Source of the DNA: Jeotgalibacillus malaysiensis
GTDB lineage: Bacteria; Bacillota; Bacilli; Bacillales; Jeotgalibacillaceae
Length of the DNA: 64,000 bases
Assembly: GCA_000818095.1 (NCBI GenBank)
Contig: CP009416.1
Location: forward strand, 742,501 to 806,500
Reading direction: 5' to 3'
The position numbers were made by a program, and so were the translations under genes. Each line of letters opens with the position of its first letter. Position 1 is the first letter of the stretch. The notes under the pieces are model-generated. The model saw nothing but the letters and a program-made list of their open reading frames with translations, searched no databases and was not told where the DNA came from. Shown here in pieces: positions 28,971 through 37,247 of the stretch.

Positions 28971-29024
28971 GTCTTTTCCTAAAATAATGATGGATGAGGG
29001 TCCATTATTACTTTAGGAAAAGAC
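28971..29024 (+). repeat. 24-bp-arm inverted repeat before the LacI-type gene
   Basis: Arms 28971-28994 and 29001-29024 (GTCTTTTCCTAAA ... TTTAGGAAAAGAC) pair with only two G-T wobbles around a 6-nt loop. No T run follows, so it is not a standard terminator. It ends 45 bases before the regulator's ATG and would form a strong hairpin in its leader, or serve as an operator. Confidence 0.8.
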
Positions 29025-29068
29025 TTAATGTGATTATACGTGAGTTTTGTAAATTGGAGGTCAGAAGA

Positions 29069-31117
29069 ATGGCTACCATTCAAGATATAGCAAAAATGGC
29101 TGGAGTATCAGTTGCAACGGTCTCGCATGTTGTGAATCAAACAAGATACGTTAGCCCGCGCACTGTAAAAAAAGTTGAGGATGTCATCAACTCAATGGAT
29201 GAACTGCCTAAATTTATCGTAAAAAAACAAAAGGCAGCGCGTTCAAATGGATCTAAAAATGTGTTTATATATGTCACAAATGCATCTAACTTTTTTCAGT
29301 CACAGCTCGTAAAAATATTAGCTTCCGAAGTATCTAAAATAGAAGGTGCAAAGGTTGTTACAATCTATACCGATGATGTTCATGAAGCACTGAAAAATAA
29401 TCAAATGGTAAACACCGATCATTGCATAGGTCAAATTCTTTTAGTTAATGACGACATAAAGAAATCGCTTAAACCACACCCTTCAATGAACGGAATCCCT
29501 ATTATCCTGGTTAGTGAGAATCACTTGAATATTACAGGCTCTGACACAAATAGCATCAGTCAAATTGTGTCAGACACATACAACGGCTGCTATCATGCTG
29601 TAAACCATTTTGTGAATAATGGTCACGAGAAAATAGCCTTGCTAAATAACGGTGATCAAACGCTTGCGAAAAATAATTCAATCTTACGTGCCTATAAAGA
29701 GGCATTGGAAACAAAAGGTATTGAAATGAACGAATCCTATATTTCTCGTGGTTTAATGAATGAGGACTCTATAAGAGAATATCTCCATGCGTTATTTTTC
29801 GGATTTGATCCTCCATCTGCTATGTTTATTACAAGTGAAAGTGCATTGATCAGTACACTTAAATTCATGAGCAGCAATAACTTAAACTGTCCTGATGATC
29901 TTTCTATTGTATGTCTCAATGAAGCCAGCTGGTTTGAATTATTTTCTCCACCTATAACCTCTGTGAAGCAAAACGTTGAAGTGATCGCCAAAAAAGTGCT
30001 TGAAGTAATCTGCATGGAGGAAGACAAAGGTTCATCACCTCCTTTAAAAGAGAATTTAATGGCAGTGATTCCTACCAACCTTTCTATTCGCTCCTCTACT
30101 GCTGGAATTGCCAGAGGACCATTTGGAGAAAAAGCATCGGGTGTTGATGTGCTGGAACTATCTGTAAAAGAAAAAAATGAAATCAAAGAGCGTAATTTAA
30201 CAGCAGTCATTTCCTTTCACTATATGGGTGCCGCCTGGATGGAACTCCATGAACAGGGTATAAAGAATGTGTTTCTGGAACTCGGAATTTCGTTATTAGC
30301 TATCACTAATGCCCATTTTGATGCCGACATGCAAAGCAAGCAATTGCTGGGGTTACTGGCACTGGAACCGGATATTATCATTGCAATGCCAGTAGAAAAT
30401 AAAAAGACGTCTGCGGCCTTCAAGAAAATCGCTAAAAGTAATTCAAAACTTGTCTTAATTACAAACGTTCCTGATGGTCTCACTCCTGAGGATTATGTAA
30501 GCTGTGTCTCTGTAAATGAATGGTCCCATGGAAGAGTTGCTGGAAGTGGCTTAGGCAATAATATGAGAAAATATAATAAGAAAAATATTGGTATGCTTGT
30601 TTTTGATGCTGACTTTTATGCAACGAACCAGCGGGATTCTGCTGTGAAGCAACTTCTGCTTGAAGAGTTTCCTGATTTAACAATTAAGGCTGAGATTGGC
30701 TTCAAAGATGAAAATGATATATATCAAAAAACAATTGAACTATTAGAAAAGCATACTGATATTGAAGGGCTTTATATCTCGTGGGACGGTCCTGCAATGA
30801 AGGCTACTGAGGCACTTATGAGCATAGGAAGAAGCGACATGATTATCGGAACAGCAGATTTAGATTATCCTCTTGCGCTGAAAATGGCCAGGGGAGAATA
30901 TATTAAATCTGTAAGCTCCCAGCGGCCGTATGAACAGGGGCAGGCAATAGCTCTGGTTGCAGCAAATGCTCTTTTGAACAAAACAGTACCTAAATTCATC
31001 GGGGTTGAGCCATTGGCAGTATCAAATGAAAACCTGATTAAAAACTGGAAAACAATCTTTAAGGAAAATGCGCCTGAAGAAATGGTCGATTTGATTAAAA
31101 ATAACCGTTATCTTTGA
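29069..31117 (+). CDS. LacI-family regulator fused to a second, transporter-type sugar-binding domain
   Basis: A 682-residue cytoplasmic protein, twice the LacI length. Residues 1-50 are a LacI helix-turn-helix (MATIQDIAKMAGVSVATVSH). About 65-345 are a LacI-type effector domain (VSDTYNGCYHAVNHFVNNGH). About 362-678 are a second type-1 binding fold (ELSVKEKNEIKERNLTAVIS ... PLAVSNENLIKNWKTIFKEN) that aligns with the lipoprotein at 23870 along its length but has no signal peptide. GGAGG precedes ATG 29069 by 8 bases; a longer frame adds 25 residues without family support. It probably controls the sugar cluster, sensing the same ligand as the importer. Confidence 0.88.
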   Translation: MATIQDIAKMAGVSVATVSHVVNQTRYVSPRTVKKVEDVINSMDELPKFIVKKQKAARSNGSKNVFIYVTNASNFFQSQLVKILASEVSKIEGAKVVTIYTDDVHEALKNNQMVNTDHCIGQILLVNDDIKKSLKPHPSMNGIPIILVSENHLNITGSDTNSISQIVSDTYNGCYHAVNHFVNNGHEKIALLNNGDQTLAKNNSILRAYKEALETKGIEMNESYISRGLMNEDSIREYLHALFFGFDPPSAMFITSESALISTLKFMSSNNLNCPDDLSIVCLNEASWFELFSPPITSVKQNVEVIAKKVLEVICMEEDKGSSPPLKENLMAVIPTNLSIRSSTAGIARGPFGEKASGVDVLELSVKEKNEIKERNLTAVISFHYMGAAWMELHEQGIKNVFLELGISLLAITNAHFDADMQSKQLLGLLALEPDIIIAMPVENKKTSAAFKKIAKSNSKLVLITNVPDGLTPEDYVSCVSVNEWSHGRVAGSGLGNNMRKYNKKNIGMLVFDADFYATNQRDSAVKQLLLEEFPDLTIKAEIGFKDENDIYQKTIELLEKHTDIEGLYISWDGPAMKATEALMSIGRSDMIIGTADLDYPLALKMARGEYIKSVSSQRPYEQGQAIALVAANALLNKTVPKFIGVEPLAVSNENLIKNWKTIFKENAPEEMVDLIKNNRYL

Positions 31118-31153
31118 TAGTGTTTTTTAGGATAGAATTAAATACATTAGAAC

Positions 31154-31192
31154 CTAAGCCCTTCAGAGAAAATTTGATGGGCTTAGATTTTT
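31154..31192 (+). terminator. Terminator of the LacI-type gene
   Basis: Stem CTAAGCCCTTCA / TGATGGGCTTAG (one mismatch) followed by a T-rich tract. Confidence 0.85.
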
Positions 31193-31401
31193 AATTACCT
31201 GCTTTACAATTTTCCTTGCCAATCGAGCAATTATATCTTTTTTGTCTTGCTAGTTCTTGAAATGCTTATAAAAGTGTTGTTTGTTCACGATGTTCAGCTT
31301 CACGAACAGCTACTTTATCATAAGACTTTTATTACTTGAACTTCATACGAATATTAATTTATTTAAAAAGCTATGTTAGAGATCATTGTTGTTTCTGCAC
31401 A

Positions 31402-31478
31402 GCTGGTGATTGGAGCGTAAGGGGGCGACCCCTGCGTCCGGCCGCGGAAAGCATCCCCCTGAAGCGGAAATCAACAGC
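31402..31478. repeat. Short hairpin repeat, copy C6
   Basis: Arms GCTGGTGATT / AATCAACAGC and the GGAGCG, GCGGAAAGC and GAAGCGGAAATCAACAGC ends seen in the family, but only 77 bp because the central GGTGAG...CTCACC core is missing. The rest of the gap 31193-31548 shows nothing I can name. Confidence 0.65.
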
Positions 31479-31548
31479 CAAGCTTTAATACAGCCATTTT
31501 AATAAGGATATCCAAAAAATAATAGCCTAACTAATTGGAGTGAAGCCA

Positions 31549-31923
31549 GTGTTTATACAACAACCATTTGATGAATTCTTAGGTCTTCAATATGAAAGAA
31601 CTGATGAAAAAAGCGTTAAAGTGGCTTTACCTATAAAACAGCTGTACATAAACAGTTCAGGGGTGGTACATGGAGGGATCATATCATCACTAGCTGATGT
31701 AGCGATGTGTAATACAATTGGGGCTGATGAAAATAATATACAAAAAGTAGTGACAGTTGACCTTAATGTAACCTTTTTAAAAGGGGCAAAAGGGGATTTT
31801 TTATTCGCGCATGCACATGCAGTAAAGGAAGGGAGAAACCTTACACATGCAGATTGTTTAATTTATGATGAGAAAGACCAGCTGATTGCAAAAGCTAAGG
31901 GAGTGTTTTTCAATCATTCTTAA
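31549..31923 (+). CDS. PaaI-type hotdog thioesterase
   Basis: A 124-residue hotdog-fold acyl-CoA thioesterase. The signature VVHGGIISSLADVAMCNTI carries the HGG and the downstream aspartate of the PaaI/DUF4442 active site. The GTG at 31549 has TTGGAG 8 bases upstream; an in-frame GTG at 31540 overlaps it. The acyl substrate is unknown. The gene stands alone between two degraded regions. Confidence 0.85.
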   Translation: MFIQQPFDEFLGLQYERTDEKSVKVALPIKQLYINSSGVVHGGIISSLADVAMCNTIGADENNIQKVVTVDLNVTFLKGAKGDFLFAHAHAVKEGRNLTHADCLIYDEKDQLIAKAKGVFFNHS

Positions 31924-32070
31924 AACATCTTATTGACGAACGTACAATAGAACGCAATGAAAAATAGGCTGCTGCAGGACTGACTCACATCAGCATAAGA
32001 ATATATCTAAGTGCTGTCTGAAGATAAAGGGTTAGGTTAAAAAAATAAGTTCGAAAAACCATCAGGGATA

Positions 32071-32122
32071 TGAACTGCACCTCCAATTATTAGATTGTGT
32101 CTAATAGTTGGGGTGCAGTTCA
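32071..32122. mobile_element. Two IS3-type terminal inverted repeats fused back to back (IS scar)
   Basis: TGAACTGCACC...TATTAGA and TCTAATAG...GGTGCAGTTCA are complementary 22-23-bp ends beginning TGA and ending TCA, with about 6 bases between them. They resemble the ends of IS3-family (IS150-like) elements, which are TGNACTGCACC-like. No transposase or target duplication remains. The scar marks the exact 5' break of the alcohol dehydrogenase remnant that follows. Confidence 0.6.
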
Positions 32123-32655
32123 GTGCTAAGCGGGTTATTGCGGTCGATTATCTTAATTACCGGCTCAAGCATGCGAAAAAAACCAATAAAGTGGAGATTG
32201 TAAATTTCGAAGACCATGAAAACGTAGGCGAATATTTAAAAGAGATAACAAAAGGTGGAGCAGATGCCGTTATTGATTGTTCAGGTATGAGCGATAAGAT
32301 GACGCCTCTTGAATATCTTGCAGCCGGAATGAAACTTCACGGTGGTGCGATGGGCGGGCTTGTCATTGCATCCCAGGCTGTACGTAAAGCCAGGACCATC
32401 CAGATTACCGGTGTTTACGGGGGACGTTATAATGGTTTTCCTCTGGGGGATATTTTCCAGAGGAATGTTGACATTAAAACGGGCCAGGCTCCGGTTATTC
32501 CATATATGCCTTTTCTTTATAATCTGATCTCTGAAGGAAAAGTTGATATGGGTGATGTCATTACACATGCTCTTCCATTAGACCAGGCGGAGCATGGATA
32601 TGAAGTGTTTGATACCAGAACCGATCATTGTATAAAAGTTATTCTAAAACCTTAA
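32095..32655 (+). pseudogene. 5'-truncated zinc-dependent alcohol/formaldehyde dehydrogenase
   Basis: From about 32131 the frame reads AKRVIAVDYLNYRLKHAKKT, TKGGADAVIDCSGMSDKMTP, VYGGRYNGFPLGDIFQRNVD, AEHGYEVFDTRTDHCIKVIL. This is the C-terminal half of a Zn-dependent dehydrogenase resembling glutathione-independent formaldehyde dehydrogenases. The N-terminal catalytic domain with the zinc ligands and the GxGxxG motif is lost at the IS scar. The frame is open back to 32095 through the scar but has no RBS. Non-functional as an enzyme. Confidence 0.85.
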
Positions 32656-32815
32656 ATTTAGTGAATCTGAGATGAGTTCATATGGAAATAGATTTTTGTT
32701 CTGGATAGCAGTTTTGGTATAACGTTTGTACAATATGCCCTGATGGTGGATGCTTCCATTCTAATGGAGCGCTGATTTGTTCCGGGGTATAGTGTGAAAG
32801 AAAAAGGAAAATAAA

Positions 32816-32848
32816 GTGCCTGCCCATTCCGCGGAATGGGCAGGCACG
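32816..32848. terminator. Bidirectional terminator between the Zn-ADH remnant and yoxD
   Basis: A GTGCCTGCCCATTCC / GGAATGGGCAGGCAC stem with almost no loop, flanked by A/T tails. Confidence 0.85.
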
Positions 32849-32861
32849 TATTTTATTATGT

Positions 32862-33578
32862 TTAAGGATTTGTTGACCACATGCCAGCTGTTTTAATGAA
32901 AACACGCGGGTTTAATTTAAGCTGTGAGACCATCAATTCAGCAAGATCTTCCGGCTGCATTACATTTTCAGGGTTGCCGCAGATAAGATTTGTTTCGATT
33001 GCCAGATCAGTAGCAACTGTACTTGGCGTTAGTGCAGTAACGCGGATGTTATGCTTTCTTACTTCAAGCATAAGTGATTCCGTTAATCCAAGCACGGCAA
33101 ATTTTGAAGCACTGTACGCGCTCGTTACTGGCGCTCCCTTTTGACCGGCAGAAGAAGAAACGTTGATGATATCTCCTGCTTTTCTTTCAATCATATCTGG
33201 AAGTACGGCTCTGGTAGTATTGTAAACACCCATTAGATTAACATTAATAATATTTTCCCATTCACTTGCTGACAGCTCAAGGAATCCTCCAAACTTAGCT
33301 ATTCCAGCGTTGTTGATGAGAATGTCAATTTGACCTAATTCAGATTTGATTTGATCGGCTGCCTGCTGAACAGCTTCAAGATCAGTAACATCTGCAACAG
33401 CTACAGAAGCATTAACACCGAGTTCTTTCACTTCTTCCGCTACTTTTTCAAGATTTGAGAGAGTTGTTCCCACTAATCCAACATTAATTCCTTCTTTTGC
33501 AAAAGCGATGGCAGTTGCCCGGCCGATGCCTCTTCCTGCTCCGGTAATTAATGCATTTTTTCCATTTAAAGAACTCAT
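32862..33578 (-). CDS. yoxD: 3-ketoacyl-ACP reductase-like SDR YoxD
   Basis: A classical 238-residue SDR with [10 protein letters not shown] (13-22), NNAG, and the catalytic serine, tyrosine and lysine in [10 protein letters not shown] and YSASK. The whole sequence, including the ending [12 protein letters not shown], is close to B. subtilis YoxD, annotated as FabG-like; its physiological substrate is not known. GGGGCGATAAA precedes ATG. Monocistronic, bounded by the terminator at 32816. Confidence 0.92.
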   Translation of the reverse strand: MSSLNGKNALITGAGRGIGRATAIAFAKEGINVGLVGTTLSNLEKVAEEVKELGVNASVAVADVTDLEAVQQAADQIKSELGQIDILINNAGIAKFGGFLELSASEWENIINVNLMGVYNTTRAVLPDMIERKAGDIINVSSSAGQKGAPVTSAYSASKFAVLGLTESLMLEVRKHNIRVTALTPSTVATDLAIETNLICGNPENVMQPEDLAELMVSQLKLNPRVFIKTAGMWSTNP

Positions 33579-33706
33579 TTTATCGCCCCTTATCCAACTA
33601 ATTTCAACACCAGACTATTATAGTCAATTTCAGATAAAAAAGCTGAACAGAAAGGCCGGAAAGTTTAAGAGAGCTTTCGATCTTTCTGTTCAGTACAAAT
33701 ATTTAA

Positions 33707-34264
33707 TCATTCAAGGTTAGCGTGCTTTCCGTACATCGTATTGGAATCGAGTCCTTTTTTCTCCATGAAGCGTAAAATAACCGCATCGAAAAATAGTAAA
33801 AGGGTTTGTTCGAAAAGTGATCCCATTGGCTGAATGGTCGTATAATCACTCGTCGATTTATCTTTAGGAGAACCAGGCATTTTAATGACAAGGTCAGCTA
33901 ACTTTCCAATAGTGGATTCAGGAGAGATGGTGACAGCAACAACTGTTCCACCTGTGTTTTTCGCTTTTTCAGCCATTGAGACTAAGCTTTTTGTTTCTCC
34001 TGATCCGGATGCAATGATAAGAATATCATCTTTTTCCATATTCGCTGTAACCGTTTCTCCGACAACATAGGAATCTAATCCCATATGCATCATGCGCATC
34101 ACAAAGGATTTGCCCATGAAACCTGATCTTCCAGCTCCTGCTACAAAGATTTTCTTTGCTTCAAGGATTTGATTGACCAGTTGTTCAGCTTGTTCATCAG
34201 ATAGTAAGTCTGCTGCTCGACTTAACTCATCAAGGATTTCGTTAAAATATCGAGTTGTCTGCAT
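33707..34264 (-). CDS. hxlB: 6-phospho-3-hexuloisomerase HxlB (PHI)
   Basis: A 185-residue SIS-domain protein (FVAGAGRSGFMGKSFVMRMM, then IASGSGETKS) converting D-arabino-hex-3-ulose-6-phosphate to fructose-6-phosphate, the second step of the ribulose-monophosphate formaldehyde route. It keeps the family ending NLE. It follows hxlA by 9 bases on the same strand, as in B. subtilis. Confidence 0.95.
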   Translation of the reverse strand: MQTTRYFNEILDELSRAADLLSDEQAEQLVNQILEAKKIFVAGAGRSGFMGKSFVMRMMHMGLDSYVVGETVTANMEKDDILIIASGSGETKSLVSMAEKAKNTGGTVVAVTISPESTIGKLADLVIKMPGSPKDKSTSDYTTIQPMGSLFEQTLLLFFDAVILRFMEKKGLDSNTMYGKHANLE

Positions 34265-34273
34265 AATGGTTGA

Positions 34274-34906
34274 TTAACCCTGTTTGATTAGTTCTTGCAT
34301 TTTTGCAGCTGCAGCATTTTTATCTTCCTGTCCAGTAATACCGCCACCAACAATGACAAGATCTGGTTGGGCTTTGATTACTTCCGGGAGAGTTTCTAAT
34401 TTAATTCCGCCTGCAATCGCAGTTTTTGCATTTTTAACAACGCTCTTAATCGTTTCAAGGTCTTTGAAAGAGTTTTGGCCCTGGGCTTGAAGGTCGTAAC
34501 CAGTGTGAACGCAGATGTAGTCTGCGCCAAGCTCATCAAGTTCTTTAGCGCGAGTTGCAATGTCTTTTACAGCGATCATGTCAACAAGGATTTGTTTGCC
34601 TTGTTTTTTCGCTTCTTCAACAGCACCTTTGATAGATGCATCTTCAGCAGCACCAAGAATTGTGATGATGTCAGCTCCGGCAGCAGATGCCTGGCTTACT
34701 TCGTATCCAGCAGCATCCATAATTTTAAGGTCAGCTAATACTGTCAGGTTAGGGAATGCAGCTTTCATTTCTTTAACTGCTTTCAGTCCTTCATTGATCA
34801 CAACAGGAGTACCAATTTCTACTACATCAACATGCTCTTCTACTTCTTTAACCAATTCAATTGCCTGTGGAATATTTACAAGGTCTAATGCCAGTTGTAA
34901 TTTCAT
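34274..34906 (-). CDS. hxlA: 3-hexulose-6-phosphate synthase HxlA (HPS)
   Basis: A 211-residue TIM-barrel aldolase of the OMP-decarboxylase superfamily that condenses formaldehyde with ribulose-5-phosphate. Signatures seen: MKLQLALDLV, LADLKIMDAAGYE (the DxKxxD metal site), DYICVHTGYDLQ and VGGGITGQ. The ATG at 34906 follows AGGAGTG; a longer frame adds 23 residues without support. First gene of hxlAB, with the HxlR-type element at 35044-35089 about 140 bases upstream. Confidence 0.95.
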   Translation of the reverse strand: MKLQLALDLVNIPQAIELVKEVEEHVDVVEIGTPVVINEGLKAVKEMKAAFPNLTVLADLKIMDAAGYEVSQASAAGADIITILGAAEDASIKGAVEEAKKQGKQILVDMIAVKDIATRAKELDELGADYICVHTGYDLQAQGQNSFKDLETIKSVVKNAKTAIAGGIKLETLPEVIKAQPDLVIVGGGITGQEDKNAAAAKMQELIKQG

Positions 34907-35043
34907 CTGTACAACACTCCTAAAATTTTTTTGTTGCAAGTAGTAATATACCCAGAGGGCTGATATTACCTTCAAAATAAGAACGCCAATTGTTTCCTAT
35001 CCCTGCACAATCATAATCATAAGCCCTATAATATCATTTTGTA

Positions 35044-35089
35044 AGTACGCACTTTATATTTACATAGTGTATAAAAGTATACTATTGGA
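35044..35089. promoter_or_regulatory. HxlR-type bipartite element, copy B (upstream of hxlA)
   Basis: AGTACGCACTTTA (35044-35056) and AAAAGTATACTATTGGA (35073-35089), 16 bases apart, the same arrangement and strand as copy A at 15973-16018. A leftward -10-like TATTAT at about 35033-35028 would place the first block near the -35 of hxlA. To the right, 35129-35149 resembles the 16111-16131 part of hxlR, perhaps a remnant of a divergent hxlR copy. Confidence 0.7.
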
Positions 35090-35260
35090 TGTAATAAGGC
35101 TGGAGGCGAAACAATATCTTCTTTGAAAGGGAAAATGTTAATTTATGAGCCGAGTTGTTTGACTAACGTGCTGTGTAGATCGTAATAATATTTATGTTCC
35201 TTAAAGTATTTCTTGTTTAAGATCTTACAAACAGTATTCTGAAGGGAAAGGAAGTTTTTT

Positions 35261-35341
35261 ATGCCTGCATTATTAGATTCGTTTCAAATTAAAGGACTTC
35301 ACTTGAAAAATCGCATGGTGATGCCTCCAATCTGCAGGTGA
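35261..35341 (+). pseudogene. 5' fragment of an Old Yellow Enzyme-type oxidoreductase gene
   Basis: AAAGGAAG and ATG are followed by [20 protein letters not shown] and MPPICR, then TGA. This is the N-terminus of an NADH:flavin oxidoreductase (YqjM-like, where KNRxVMxPMC is standard). The reading ends exactly where the glucose-6-phosphate isomerase fragment begins, so the rest was deleted. Confidence 0.7.
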
Positions 35342-35703
35342 AGAAGCCCCGCATTGAAGTAACGATACAAGAGGATCCGGAAAACATTGACGGATTAAAC
35401 TTTTTAGCTGGTAAAACAATGAATGAAGTGAATAACAAAGCATTTCAGGGAACATTACTGGCCCATATTGATGGCGAAGTGCCAAACCTTGTCATTGAAT
35501 TTGATGAAATGAATGAATTCACATACGGAGAAATGGTCTACTTTTTCGAAAAGGCTTGTGCCATAAGCGGACATTTGCTCGGTGTAAATCCATTTGATCA
35601 GCCTGGAGTAGAGGCATACAAGAAAAATATGTTTGCACTGTTTGGGAAACCTGGATTTGAAGCTGAAAAAGCAGTATTAACGGAGCGGCTGTCTAAATCA
35701 TAA
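35338..35703 (+). pseudogene. pgi: 3' fragment of glucose-6-phosphate isomerase (pgi)
   Basis: About 120 codons beginning [20 protein letters not shown], then [40 protein letters not shown] and [20 protein letters not shown]. These are the last quarter of a Bacillus-type Pgi. The catalytic centre is missing. A GTG could start translation at 35338 but no RBS fits. Fused at 35337 to the Old Yellow Enzyme fragment. Pgi is essential to many RuMP variants; a full copy presumably lies elsewhere. Confidence 0.85.
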
Positions 35704-35891
35704 TGCGTTAAAACATTGTGAATACAGAAGGTATACTTTGTATACTTACTATAATTTTGTATGGTATAAGCAATAATATTGTGTATATAACGTCCTGGAT
35801 GTTATATTTGTACCCACGTTATAAGAAAGCGCGCTGCAACTGTTAATAAGAAGGATCAGCGCTCATTTTTTTGAAGAGGAGAATAAAACTT

Positions 35892-37058
35892 ATGAATCGT
35901 TTTACAATACCTAGAGATGTATTTTATGGAGAAGGATCAATTGAAGCACTAAAAGATCTTGAAGGTCAGAAAGCTACGATCGTGATCGGTGGAGAATCGA
36001 TTAAAAAATCGGGTTATCTTAATAAAATTGAATCGAATCTAAAAGAAGCCGGCTTTGAAATTCAGCTGATTGAAGGAGTAGAAAACGATCCTTCTGTTAC
36101 GACCGTTGTAAACGGAGCGAAAAAAATGGAAGAATTTCAGCCGGACTGGATTGTCGGGGTAGGCGGAGGTTCTCCTATTGACGCAGCAAAAGCGATGTGG
36201 GTGCTGTATGAAAACCCGGCGCTGACATTTGAACAAATTAAAGCACCGAACCCCCTTCCTGTATTACGCAAGAAAGCACGCTTCGCCGCGCTTTCAACAA
36301 CGAGCGGAACGGGTACGGATGTGTCGCCGTTCTCGGTTATCACAGACCGTGACAAAGATGTGAAATATCCAGTTTTCGGCTATGAAATCACACCGGACAT
36401 CGCGATTGTCGATCCAGAGTTAACCTATTCAATGCCGCCAAACATTGTAGCGTACACTGGAATGGATACAATCACGCATGGTATTGAAGCTTACGTATCC
36501 CTTGCGCATAATCCGTTTACAGATCCATTGGCTCTGCAGTCTGTCAAAATGGTCGTGGACAACGTAGAAAAATCATACGCAGGTGACAAGAAAGCAAGAG
36601 GCGAAATGCATTATGCCCAGGCAATCGCTGGCATGGCCTTCTCAAATGGCTTCTTAGGAATAGTTCACAGCCTGGCACATAAGAGCGGTGCGATCTTCGG
36701 TATTCCCCACGGTTTAGCGAATGCACTTTACCTGCCATATGTGATTGACTTTAATAAAAAGGCAGACAGCTCCCGTTTTGCAGAAATCGCAAGAATGCTT
36801 GGACTTAAAGGAAATACAGATGATGAGCTAACCACTGCCCTAACTAAAGAAATTCGCCGCTTGAACCGTTCAATGGATATTCCATTAACGCTTGAAGAAT
36901 TCGGCATTGATCAAAAAGAATTCGAAAAAAATCTGGATAAAATGGCAGCAGGGGCCGTTGAAGACCCTTGTACACCAGCTAATCCACGTGAAGTAACAGC
37001 AGAAGATCTGAAAAAGATTTATGTTGCTGCCTTTAACGGTGATAAAGTTGATTTCTAA
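35892..37058 (+). CDS. Iron-containing alcohol dehydrogenase (butanol dehydrogenase-like)
   Basis: A 388-residue group III alcohol dehydrogenase. It shows VGVGGGSPIDAAKAMW for NAD(P) binding, STTSGTGTDVSPFSV, and the metal site around DTITHGIEAYVS, GIVHSLAHKSGAIFGIPHG. It resembles clostridial NADPH butanol dehydrogenases along its length, less the methanol dehydrogenase of B. methanolicus. It may remove short-chain aldehydes. ATG 35892 has AAGAGGAG about 10 bases upstream. A terminator-like GGATGGGGCGGTTTTTTT follows near 37105. Confidence 0.9.
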   Translation: MNRFTIPRDVFYGEGSIEALKDLEGQKATIVIGGESIKKSGYLNKIESNLKEAGFEIQLIEGVENDPSVTTVVNGAKKMEEFQPDWIVGVGGGSPIDAAKAMWVLYENPALTFEQIKAPNPLPVLRKKARFAALSTTSGTGTDVSPFSVITDRDKDVKYPVFGYEITPDIAIVDPELTYSMPPNIVAYTGMDTITHGIEAYVSLAHNPFTDPLALQSVKMVVDNVEKSYAGDKKARGEMHYAQAIAGMAFSNGFLGIVHSLAHKSGAIFGIPHGLANALYLPYVIDFNKKADSSRFAEIARMLGLKGNTDDELTTALTKEIRRLNRSMDIPLTLEEFGIDQKEFEKNLDKMAAGAVEDPCTPANPREVTAEDLKKIYVAAFNGDKVDF

Positions 37059-37247
37059 TTGAACATGAATAGCACTGTCCCGTACGTCATCCATTTTGGA
37101 CTGGCGGATGGGGCGGTTTTTTTATTTGGGGCTACCGTGGCCGCAACCCTGTGTAGAAATTTCCTCTGAGAAAGGGAACGTTTTTTCAGGTGGAAGTCAC
37201 TTTCGAATGGTTCGAAAAGAAATAGCGTGAATGCAAGGTCAGCCAAA

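Noticed and set aside
35892-37058. Methanol dehydrogenase of a methylotrophy cluster
   Set aside because: The sequence follows butanol-dehydrogenase-like proteins from start to end and not the B. methanolicus Mdh pattern, although it lies near hxlAB.
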